Source: Stephanodiscus triporus (taxonomy: Eukaryota > Bacillariophyta > Thalassiosirophyceae > Thalassiosirales > Thalassiosiraceae). From it: a stretch of DNA of 13,149 bases. Positions 1 through 8,356 of the stretch are shown piece by piece. The notes beneath the pieces are model-generated. The model worked only from the letters and a program-made list of their open reading frames with translations. It did no database searches and was not told where the DNA came from. Every line of letters starts with the position of its first letter. Position 1 is the stretch's first letter. The translations under genes and the position numbers were made by a program. The DNA lies in contig JALLAZ010000656.1 of the NCBI GenBank assembly GCA_036939755.1, positions 1 to 13,149 of the forward strand, read 5' to 3'.

Positions 1-157
1 GTGGGTGGCGGGGACGAAGTACTTGATTCCTACGTTTGTATGGTGAGTGCAAACGCATTTTCACTTCCACGCGGCGCATCAGCTATGTTTTGTTTGTTGA
101 TGAGCAGATAATAGAGAGCTACACCATAGAGAAGAGAGTAGCCGCCTGCCGTTCCAT

Positions 158-158
158 C

Positions 159-189
<31 letters not shown>

Positions 190-190
190 G
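158..190 (+). repeat. (CAA)10-CAG repeat in the leader of the 193 gene
   Basis: Ten uninterrupted CAA triplets followed by one CAG end two bases before the ATG at 193. The tract is therefore in the presumed 5' untranslated leader. CAA-rich leaders are unstructured and are known to promote translation in some plant viral leaders; a similar role here is only inference. It may equally be a neutral microsatellite. Confidence 0.8.
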
Positions 191-192
191 GG

Positions 193-1505
193 ATGAGGAA
201 CGCCGCCTTCCGCTCGATGACGGCCATCGTCGTCGCCTCCATCGCCACCGTGGGAAGGACCGCCTCGGCCGCCCCCTCCTATTCGACCTGGACGACGACG
301 GCATCGAGCTCGGGCTCGTCGGGACTTCTTCGTCCGTCGTCGTCGTTCGTCGTCCTCGCGATGCCCAGGGGCGGCGCATCGTCGTCCGACTACTACGACG
401 CGAGGGTCGACGCCGCCAAGAAACGCGCGATCGAGGGGGCGTACGTCAAGGTGAGGGCGGCGAAAAGGAAAACGCGCCCCTTTCAATATATATATATGTT
501 GTGTTATTATTCGCCTTTCTTTTTATATTGACGAATCAGACGACACGCCGCATTCGATTTTTTTTTTGTTCCCTAGTTGGCCTCAGTCGTCTAATAATCG
601 CTTGTGTGTTTTTCCGCTCCTCCTCCCCCACCACCTCAATTTTCTTCTTCGCATGCATCCATCTACACACGAATCCGCGCACACACGAAACGACCGACCC
701 CCCCCCACCCCCCACCATCACCATCCCCCAGATCGAGGAGGCTCGACGCAGGATAGTCGACGAATGCACTCCCGTGACCAATTTCGGATCCAAGGCCGAC
801 GAGATATACACGACCGCGATCGAGGAATACGCGAGGTCCGTCGCCGAGGAGGGGGGGGGATCGTCGTCCTCCTCCTCCCCCTCGTCGTCGTCGTCGTCGT
901 CGTCCTACGAGCGCGGCCTCCGCGAGCTCGAGGCCGCGCTCGACGCCCCCCTCGAGGTCCTGTACCTGCGTCAGCTCGCCCTCCATCGCGACGCCGCCCT
1001 AGCGTCCTACAGGTCGTCGTCGTCCCGCACGACGTCGGACGGGTCCGACTACGAGTCGATGCTCATCGCCGACGCGGCGTTCGTGCGACTCGCCGAGTCG
1101 TCGACCCCCCGTAGGACGTCGACGACGTCCTTCACGTACGAGAACGAGCGCGATTCGCTCCGATCCGCGATGAACGACGTCGCGTCGATATCGCGCAAGC
1201 TGATCGACGTGCAGGTCAAATCCTCGAGTCAGCAAGGCACGGCGATGCAATTCCTCCAGCAGCAGCAGCAGATGATACAGCAGTTGCAGCAGCAGCTGTA
1301 CGGCCAGAATTCGCCTTGGAACGTGGGGGTGGCGTATCGCATCCCCGACACGAATTTCAACTTGCAGGGGAGCTATCAGAGCGGGAGGGCGAATTTCCAA
1401 CTTAGCTGCGTCCCGGACGAGTACGCGCCGATGCTAGGCCCGAACGGCTTCACGAACGGCGTCGGGCCGGGGAATTTGGGACTCTCGTTGAACCTGAGCA
1501 TTTGA
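193..1505 (+). CDS. Secretory-pathway protein of unknown function, two exons (193-450, 732-1505)
   Basis: I do not recognise this gene by name. Joining 193-450 to 732-1505 removes a 281-nt intron (AAG|GTGAGG ... CCCCAG|ATC, phase 0) and gives 343 residues. The N-terminus looks like a signal peptide: a basic start (MRNAAFRS), a hydrophobic stretch at about 9-21 and a small-residue site near TASA-AP. The aromatic residue expected at +1 of a diatom plastid signal is absent, so plastid import is not supported. Residues 87-126 are helical and charged. A pure Ser run follows at about 130-144, then helices (YERGLRELEAAL at 145-156), then a Gln-rich coiled coil at about 258-275. The last 65 residues alternate polar and hydrophobic positions (VGVAYRIPDTNF, NFQLSCVPDEY) and end in Gly/Asn-rich loops, suggesting a small beta domain. 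The helical part faintly recalls GBP/RHD3-type stalks, a weak impression only. The gene structure is secure; the function is unknown. Confidence 0.8.
451..731 (+). other. Intron of the 193 gene
   Basis: This 281-nt intron starts with GTGAGG after AAG and ends with a pyrimidine-rich tract and CCCCAG. It separates codons cleanly (phase 0). It is more AT-rich than the exons, with a TA repeat near 488 and an eight-T run near 558, and it is about three times longer than the other introns in the window. The plus-strand frame stays open across it, but the protein it would add is Phe- and Thr-rich, unlike the flanking exons. Confidence 0.85.
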
Positions 1506-1533
1506 GGATGAGATATATTATCATTTTTCGCGC

Positions 1534-1573
1534 GGGTGGTGGTGGGTGGTGGTGGGTGGTGGTGGGTGGTGGG
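1534..1573 (+). repeat. 10-bp G-rich tandem repeat with G-quadruplex pattern
   Basis: A 10-bp unit (GGTGGGTGGT in one register) repeats about four times, starting 28 bases after the stop of the 193 gene. On the sense strand it holds five GGG runs (1534, 1544, 1554, 1564, 1571) with loops of 7, 7, 7 and 4 bases, which fits the standard G-quadruplex pattern. It probably lies in the 3' untranslated region. Confidence 0.8.
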
Positions 1574-2207
1574 TTGATTATCACCACAGAATTTGGCCCA
1601 CATCTTCCACCTCTGCAAATGCCGAATCCCACCTTCTCGTGCTCTAGTGTGTCCTCTGTTGTTTAAGAATTTTCCTAAATTAAGTTATAATCCTACAGTG
1701 TTGCATCGGCGAGGATGGGAACGATGCGAGTTTGCAATCCTTTGCATTACTCAATAGTGGAACTATTCAAGGAGGAACCATGGCCAGAGACGACGGAACG
1801 AGGAGGAGGGAGATGAAGGGTCGAGACAGTCGCGTCATGAAATTTTCATTCACGTAGGTTTGTCGGAACACCAGACTACTCATACTCTGAGATAAGAAGG
1901 TATGATGCGCTCTAAGTCCGCCAATAGAAAGCCCAGACTAAAGAAACAAATACCAGGGTCAGCCAAGGCGATGCTTGGGTCTCATGTAGCCCCCCCCCCC
2001 ACAACCACACACCGATGCTCAGAAGGTCAATATCGTCGTTACATTTGCGTGTTCGATGTTGGTGATCTTTTAGAAAAAGTTTATTGTCTAGTCCTGATTC
2101 ATTGTTTATTGGGAAGGTTACGCTGAATGTCCTCTGAACGGACAAGCCATTCAGATGAGATTAATACATGTGCACTATTTCTAAATCACCAAGGCGTATC
2201 TACTCTT
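1574..2207. other. Intergenic spacer between two convergent genes
   Basis: This stretch holds the 3' ends of the 193 gene (+) and the TLK gene (-). No gene, tRNA-like promoter box or transposon end was found. The one notable feature is a C10 run at about 1990-1999. The short open frames over 1902-2145 have noncoding-like composition. Confidence 0.6.
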
Positions 2208-5200
2208 CTACAAGGTTGCGAGCTTCAAATAGCTGTGTTCGCAAAGCTGGCCAATGTTCGGACGGTCTATTTGATTGTAGGTGAGACAATCTCTTATGAA
2301 TGATTTTCCCTCCTCCGTAATCAAAGGCTTGGATGGGAAGTGAACTTCCGTCGCGTGAAGCATCGTTTGATTTCGCAGGATGTGGTCCTGAGACTGTCCG
2401 TCACCGAATGGACGCCGTCCGAATATCATTTGATAGTAGATTACTCCAATTGACCAGACGTCAACTTTATTGCTGCGAAGTGAAGGTTGGAGAAGGAGAA
2501 AGAACGAAGAGAATTTATTCTTTCTTAGACGGGGATTCACAAGATGGAATTCATTTCTCGCGACTCGGCTTTCGCACCTAATCCTAACATCCTGATCCAT
2601 CAAAAAACACTCAGGAGGCAAATACCAATAAGTCCCGGCTCCTTGACTCGTTAATTCCATACTATCGCCATCATCGACTGTGTCCACGATCTTACTCAGG
2701 CCAAAATCCGTACTGCGTGAAAATTCGAATCATTCAGTGAGATTATCATCGAACAATATCAATCTGAACAACAAGAACACATCAAACTCTTTCAAAAGAC
2801 GCACGTACATCTTGGCATTCCCCTGTTCATCGAATAATATATTCCCGGGCTTGAGATCGTAGTGAATGATACCTTGACGCCTTCCGTCGGCCGACGGGGC
2901 GCTGAGATATCTCATCCCGCAGAGTATCTGCAGCAGTATCGCCCTCGCATCGCGTTCCGGCAATCGACCCCTATCCTTGAGCAGGGTGTCCAAATCGGTG
3001 CCTCCGCAGCATTCCAGGACCGTCGCGAACGAATCGGTATCGATCTCGAACACGTCGTACAGGCTCACTATTCGGGGATGTCGTACCTCGCGATGGATCT
3101 CGTACTCGCGCGATACGTGCTTTGTGTAATTCTCCTTCTTGGCGTCCGACCACGACGATTCCAGCTGGTGGATCTTGACGGCGACGTGCCGCGCGTCGTG
3201 CAGGTCGAAGGCCCGCCAAACCTCGGAGAAGCCACCCTTGCCCAAGAGGTTCATCAGGACGTATCGATCGTGTAGCTGAAAGGAGACGTAAACCGCGGAC
3301 GCGAACGAAAGAGATTTGAGAATTTCGAGTCGAAGGATCGAATATTAATTTCGCACGGGCAAAGTGGCCGTCGCTCACCTTTCGTCGGGCCCTAAATTTG
3401 GAAGAGTCCTCGTTCGACACTAGTTTCAGCGCCCTCACGTGCGCCCTTTTTTCGATGTTCAACGCCCGTTCCTCTCCGTCCAGATCCATTTCCTTCTTCT
3501 TCACCTCCTCGAGATGCATCCTGATCGATTCCATGGCCTCCATTCGATCGAGGTCGTCCATCGCCGCGCCCGACGGGGCATCCCCGATCGGTAGGCTGGT
3601 TGCAGTCGACAACGATAATCTCGACCCGTCGCTCGACGTCGTCGCATCGGATGCGGCCGCGGTCGCCGCCGGAGCGACGCCCCGTAGCTCCCTCGTCAGA
3701 TCCTCCCAACGCCTCTCCAGGCCCTCCCTCCTCGTTCGCAGCTCGTTCCGTCTCGTCCTGATCGCGTTGGGGGCGTATCCGTCCTCCCACGTCTCGATCG
3801 TCGTGGTCTGCGATCGCATCATACCGCTCCCTCCACCCCCCACCCTCGAGGACGTCAGCCTCCCCAGCCTCGCGCCGTCGCTCGCGAGGCTCTGACGCGT
3901 CTCCCTCCCCTCCCTCTCGATCCCCTCATTCACCAGTCGTTCCATCGCGCGCATCGCGACGGCCGAGCGCGCCTCCCCCGCCCTCCGGGCCTCCTCGAGC
4001 TCCGCCTCCCGACGGCGCAGTCGACGCTGGAGCTCTGCCCCCATCAGCGTCTGGTTGTTCCGTATCGCGTCGTTGCGCGCGTTCGCCTCGTCGAGGCGTC
4101 CGAGGAGGTCGGTCACCTGTTCCCGAAGTCGACGCACCTCGACGGAGACGGATCGCTCCTCCTCCCCCCGCCGCCGCAGTTCCGTCTCGTCGACGACGGC
4201 CGACGACGACGACGACGACGCGTCGACGGGGGGGGGGCACTTGGACGAGGACGACGTCTTCCTCCTCTTGGCGCGCGAGTCCGAGGAGGGGGAAGGCCTC
4301 GACGACGACATCGACGACGACATCGACGGGGCCGTCGCGACCGCGGCGGACGACAACGACGATGAGGCGTCGACCCCTCCCCCTCCCGCCCCGTCCCCCC
4401 CTCCGACACCCCCGTGCTTCCTCCCGCCGCCGCCGCCGCCGTCGCCGACGATGCCGAGGAACGAGTGCAGAGTTCTCTGGTTCCCGCGGTGGTGGTGGTG
4501 GTGGTGCGGTCCCGCCGACGATCCGCCCTCCCGCTGCTGCTGCTGCTGCTGCTGCCGTCGGGATCCGGGGTTGGAGTTGTTGGCGGCGACGGCGTGTCCC
4601 GACGACGTCGACGCGGTCGCGTTGTTGCCGCCGAAGTACGAGTGGAGGGTGTCGCGCGATTCGCTCCTGGACGACTCTCCCGCGGCGCCCGTCGTCGACG
4701 ACGTCGTGGCGGCAGTCGCGGTCGTCGTCGTGGCGATCGCGGGGGGAGGAGGGACGATCGGGGCCGCGGCGGGAGGAGGAGGAGGAGGGAGGAGGGGGGG
4801 AGGAGGAGAAGCAGCCGGGGAGGAGGACTGGCCCCGACCGCCGGCCGCGACTCCCGCGGCCCGCGGGGGGGAGGACGATGACCTCGTCCCTCCTCCTCCT
4901 CCTCCTCCTCCTCCACCGCCCGCGGCCCGCGGGGGGGAGGAAGACGACCTCGCTCCTCCCCTCCTCCGGCCGACGCCGCCGACGCCGCCGCCGCCGCCCA
5001 TTATCGCCGAGGGGGGTTTCCACAACGGAGTGCCCTTCTTCTTCCTCCCGCCGCTCCCGCCGCTCCCTACGACGATGGCCGCGTCGGCGCCGCCGGGCGT
5101 CACGTTCGCGCGCTGGACGGTACGACAGGACGACTGCGACGCGTCCCCGCCCTCGTCGTCGGCGCCGGCGGGGGCGGGGGAACGGACGGCGACGACTACC

Positions 5201-5568
5201 TCGCCTCCTCCTCCTCCTCCTCCCACACCTCCCGCCCCTCCTCCACCGAGGGGCGAGACCACCGACCTCGTCGACCGGGAGGGGGGCGACCCGACGTCGA
5301 ATCCCGTCGTCGTCGTCGTCGTCTTCGTATTCGCGTCGCCGTCGCCGCGCATTCGACAGGACAGGACCGCGAGGCGACGGGGGTCGACGCCTGTCAGGAG
5401 AAGCTCGGCGACGTCGTCGTCGACGTCGACGCGATCGACGAGGAGTGCGCCGTCGTCGCGACCGTCCACGGGGGCGTCGTCGTCCTCGTCGCGGCGCGTT
5501 GTCGCAGTCGCCGTCGCGGCCATCGGCGACGTCGGCATCTCGGGGGAGGAGGACGAGGGAGGACGCAT
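2208..5568 (-). CDS. TLK: Tousled-like serine/threonine protein kinase (TLK), four exons
   Basis: Joining 5568-3379, 3275-2809, 2712-2578 and 2472-2208 gives 1018 residues. All introns are GT-AG (103, 96 and 105 nt; phases 0, 2, 2). TLKs are nuclear kinases that phosphorylate the histone chaperone ASF1 and act in replication-coupled chromatin assembly. The kinase domain covers about 734-1010: glycine loop GKGGFS (742-747), VAVK lysine K764, alphaC glutamate E787, catalytic HYDLKPGN (868-875), DFG (888-890), then [13 protein letters not shown] (910-922) and SNKVDVWS (931-938). The HYD in place of HRD and the YWYLPPECF segment are TLK hallmarks. Upstream, coiled-coil blocks (about 461-570 and 600-625) flank a TLK-type WEDGYAP element (594-600), and a final helix block ends NEDSSKF. 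The first 450 residues are low complexity with poly-Gly, -Pro, -Gln (339-345) and -His (355-360) runs and a nuclear-signal-like RAKRRK (432-437). The ATG at 5568 is preceded by an in-frame stop. All catalytic residues are present. Confidence 0.95.
2473..2577 (-). other. TLK intron 3, stopless and a multiple of three
   Basis: This 105-nt intron runs from AG|GTGCGA to TTCGCAG|C. Removing it restores [10 protein letters not shown], the conserved TLK sequence. Left in, it keeps the frame open and inserts 35 residues between the PPECF segment and the DVWS helix of the kinase. Confidence 0.85.
4855..4952 (-). repeat. Direct repeat inside TLK exon 1
   Basis: Two copies of a 32-bp unit (4855-4886 and 4921-4952, 66 bp apart, a few mismatches) each encode [11 protein letters not shown] (residues 207-217 and 229-239). 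A poly-Gly run lies between them. Nearby pure triplet runs, including (CAG)7 coding Gln at about 4533-4554, suggest growth by slippage. Confidence 0.75.
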
Positions 5569-5912
5569 ACTGATGTTTGTGTGGTGCGAATATCCTGAGA
5601 CTAATGTGTGGCTTTATTGCTGATGATATTATGATGGTGCCGTGGACGCTCGATCATGATTCGCCCCCCTTTCTTTTTCAGGTGACATGAACATGGACAA
5701 AAAACAAAAATGATGATTTCATCATTTTTTTTTCTCGGCGCATTGTTTTTGTGTTTTGTGGTGGCATGGCGGGAAGAGCGCACTTTTTCCGAGCCTCGAA
5801 GTTTTGTCATGCTTGCTGAAAACCTGCCAGTTCACTTTGCAAGAAGCTCGTTTCACTGAGTACAAAGAGCCCCCCCCCGGCCTACAAAAACTTGGCTGGT
5901 AATGAATGTCAG
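5569..5912. other. Upstream region of the TLK gene
   Basis: AT-rich spacer presumed to hold the TLK promoter and 5' leader (minus strand). It contains a T run near 5730 and a C run near 5871-5878. I see no defined promoter element or gene. Confidence 0.5.
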
Positions 5913-6537
5913 CGACATGTCGCCGACAAGGCTAAATGCCGCCTATTTTTGTCCCTACAGGCCATTTTTGGCAACATGGTTTTTAGTGTGTCAGCACACT
6001 TTTGTGTCTCTATTTTCCGACATGACGGACCAAGGACAGACAACATATGTACATAGGCAAGTAAATAGACAAGAGCACACTATTCCCATGTGGAATGTAA
6101 ATCTGCACTTTCATACAGCAGCACAAAAAAATTAGACATTACGGCACGCGCACGACGAGGTGTGCTGCCCATGCCGTTTCAACGACTGGTAACACATCGC
6201 CGATTTCGACGTTCGGCCGCATGACGAGGTACCCTGCCCATGCCTTTGGCTTCTGCTTTGGGGCTTCACTTTCATTGCCACTAAGAATTCAACATTACGG
6301 CACAGGCCTACTTCATTGGCTCCAAAAATTTTCAAGGCTGCCGATCGTCACCGCCGCCGCCCTTGGTCGATAATGTCGGCGTCGTGTCGGGGATTTTTCC
6401 CCCCAAACGACAGACATGCCGACATGTCACGCAACATGTCAGCACAGACATAGACTATGTTGGCAACATCAAACCATGTCGACTCCTCAGATGCCATGTC
6501 GATGTCATGTTGGCGTCGCGTTGGCAGGCGACATGTC
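5913..6537. repeat. Dispersed GACATGTC-type palindromic motifs
   Basis: The 8-bp palindrome GACATGTC occurs at 5914-5921 (inside the 10-bp palindrome CGACATGTCG), 6421-6428 and 6530-6537. AACATGTC lies at 6433-6440, and many looser versions (GACATGCC, CCATGTCGA, TGTCATGTTGG) crowd 6410-6550. The density is well above what the surrounding DNA shows. No protein frame explains it. The motifs may be remnants of subterminal repeats of the neighbouring transposon relic, which is inference. Confidence 0.55.
6106..6303. repeat. Imperfect tandem duplication (69-bp units and flanking repeats)
   Basis: ACGACGAGGT ... CTGCCCATGCC at 6152-6175 returns 69 bp later at 6221-6244. The flanking pair CACTTTCAT ... 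ACATTACGGCAC occurs at 6106-6147 and again at 6268-6303. This suggests two nested, decayed duplications. No gene is seen in it. Confidence 0.6.
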
Positions 6538-6639
6538 AGCGCTATGTGATGCAAGCATAAGATCATGTTAAGAAGAATGCTATATCATCATGGTGAGAGC
6601 AAAGTATTATCTAATTATTAATGAGAAAAGGGCTAGTAC

Positions 6640-7513
6640 CCCCTGAAAAAAATATCCCTCCCATAGCACCATCATCCCATCAGCCTGGGGAGTATCCCCT
6701 ATCACTTTGCAAGCAACTTCCAGCGAGATTGCCTCAAAGTCATCGCTGTCGTCCTGGTCCGAACATACAGCAAGCACAAACCATCCATTATTTCTACCCT
6801 GACGAAACTCCATATTCTTCTAATACACAGTGGATGTCTTCTCGGTGTCAGGATCCACAAAAACATGACCCCTGTATTTTGCAAGCAGCCGTGCCTCTGC
6901 CACACAATCATTCTTCTTTTGAGCATCTTGCTCCCAATCTTCTACACATGCCCAAAATATGCGCTGGACTGCTGGTTTGTTTAATGTGGCTATATCTACC
7001 CCAAACTTTTCAAGGTGCAAATTAAAAGCAAGATCTTATCTCCAAACATTGCATCTTTTCCCACCGCATCTATTTCTCCATCTTCTCACGGTGAATTTTT
7101 GCCTGCTCTATCTTTGACGAAACATACTAGATAATACTCCTTTTTTTGGTTGACTCCTCACCAGCCACTCAGATGTGACCTCTGCCCTGTCTTTATCTGT
7201 TTAACTCCACCCCAACTCCTCTCTGCGGGCCCAAAATTACAAAGCTTTGATGTGACATGACATGCCACAAATCCCAACACAGTTGTGTAAGGAATTGAAT
7301 ATTTTTCATGCCAGAGATATAACCTTCTGTGAACACGTCCGGACCAGCCCATTTATGGGGCTCATGATAAGGCCGGTCGCAGTTCTGGAATGATTTGAAT
7401 TCATTCCAGAAAGTGTCAATGATTACAGCGTCATTCATTGGAATAACATCAGGGTGAGAGTTAATGCAAGGAGCAACATGAAGGCAGTGAATTACACACT
7501 CAATGGCAGTTTG
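6640..7513 (-). pseudogene. Broken hAT-like transposase relic
   Basis: Three minus-strand pieces read as one decayed protein. Piece 1 (7513 to about 7300) includes VIIDTFWNEFKSF and HKWAGPDVFTEGYISG. After a frameshift, piece 2 (about 7330-7161) includes VLGFVACHVTSKL, GPAERSWGGVKQIK and GQRSHLSG. After more shifts and stops, piece 3 (about 7038-6640) includes LHLEKFGVDIATL, RIFWACVEDWEQDA and EARLLAKYRGHVFVDPDT, with an in-frame TAG at 6820-6822. The pattern A-E-R-S-W ... K ... R-S-H-L-S resembles the hAT transposase C-terminal dimerisation signature (S-E-R-x-F-S ... K-R-x-R-L-S). I see at least two frameshifts and two internal stops, so it is not functional. Element ends and target-site duplications were not found. 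The family assignment rests on the motif alone. Confidence 0.55.
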
Positions 7514-7656
7514 CTATAACGGTGAAATATCTAAAATTGAAAACGAAATGCGTTGAACGGTTTTAAAGCATTGAACGATTCAAGTGCACAGTATTCTGAC
7601 AGTAGACTCAGTAAGATTTCAATTACGTCCTCTTCTAAGAATGTGGCAGCCCCACA

Positions 7657-8062
7657 TCACACCTGGGTATGTAGAAAGGACACTTCTTTCACACGGCGCG
7701 AGCGATCCCCTAAAAGGTGTGTACAAGCCATGAGAACCAAGACCAAGCCAAAGATGAAGAGCGATGACACAGCCATGATCTCCACGAGAAGTGAGAAGGT
7801 GGGCACAAATGCCACCGACAGAACGGATGATGTCACGTTCAGGGCCAGGGCAGCGGCGCTCGCAGAGGTCAAGGAGATCACACTCAACGGCGGCACCCAT
7901 GTCGAGGTGGTAGCGGCTGCCAAGATGGCCGCGCACATGGTGCTCGAGAAGAGGAAGCAGGGATTGGTGTCGGCACCAACAGACTGAAGAGAAAGAAGTG
8001 ATCCTCCGTTGGCACTGCAACATCCAGCATGTTCCGTCTGGCATCTGGTGCAAAATCTATCT
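7657..8062. other. Stretch open on both strands; coding status unclear
   Basis: This is a GC-richer island in AT-rich DNA. On the plus strand an ATG at 7731 opens a frame to TGA at 7987 (85 codons; Lys/Glu/Ala-rich, e.g. RARAAALAEVKEITLNGG) with strong purine bias at codon position 1, as real coding frames often show. On the minus strand a frame without stops from about 8062 to 7657 encodes Cys-rich residues (FCTRCQTEHAGCC) followed by hydrophobic stretches such as SSLFIFGLVLVLMAC, and ends at a possible CAG|GTGTG donor. At most one is real. Both could be transposon cargo or gene debris. I recognise neither. Confidence 0.3.
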
Positions 8063-8087
8063 TCCCCATAAAGGGCTCAGTCAATGA

Positions 8088-8303
8088 GACATCCTATGAC
8101 CTCTTACTATTACACTTCCCTCTTAATTAAAGACATAATTCGCCGGTTGTGCCAAAATACACGACGGACCGGGGATTTTCGACGCCGTGATTTTCGTAAT
8201 TTATATTTCGAAAAAAATCGAGTTACCTGCCCCCACCCCCCCCATCCGTCTTCGGACCCCCTCCCTCTCTCCCCATCCTCTTCTCTCTCTTCTATCTCTC
8301 AGA
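8088..8303. other. Spacer downstream of the 8357 gene, pyrimidine-rich on the plus strand
   Basis: No gene is seen. From about 8226 the plus strand is almost entirely C and T, so the sense strand of the 8357 gene is polypurine in its presumed 3' region. Long mirror-like purine tracts of this type can form triplex (H-DNA) structures. That is a known property of such sequences, not shown here. Confidence 0.55.
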
Positions 8304-8343
8304 CCCCCCCACCCCCTATCCCCCCCTATCCCCCCACCCGCCC
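8304..8343 (-). repeat. G-quadruplex-type tract just after the stop of the 8357 gene
   Basis: On the minus strand, which is the sense strand of the gene ending at 8357, there are six G runs of 3, 3, 6, 7, 5 and 7 bases separated by only 1-3 bases (C, T, ATA, ATA, T). The first run begins 13 bases after the stop codon. Loops this short are the most favourable for stable G-quadruplexes, in DNA or RNA. Confidence 0.8.
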
Positions 8344-8356
8344 TGTCCAGCTTCTC

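Noticed and set aside
36..192. In-frame extension of the exon 2 frame of gene 1 upstream to an ATG at 36.
   Set aside because: Reading straight through would translate the CAA repeat and the intron. The ATG at 193 gives a signal peptide and joins exon 2 through good splice sites.
4055..5623. A 522-codon plus-strand open frame antisense to TLK exon 1, with further long frames at 4362-5573 and 3926-5023.
   Set aside because: Their products are almost entirely runs of Arg, Pro, Ser, Asp or Val made by reading triplet repeats in other frames, while the TLK frame has conserved domains and exact splice joints.
5902..6135. Short plus-strand frame of 77 codons.
   Set aside because: It overlaps the GACATGTC repeat zone and has no recognisable domain.
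6607..6660. CCCCCTG near 6646 considered as a hAT terminal repeat end.
   Set aside because: It points away from the transposase pieces, and no matching inverted partner or 8-bp target duplication was found.
6621..7025. A 134-codon plus-strand open frame.
   Set aside because: It is antisense to the transposase-like pieces and has no coding-like features of its own.
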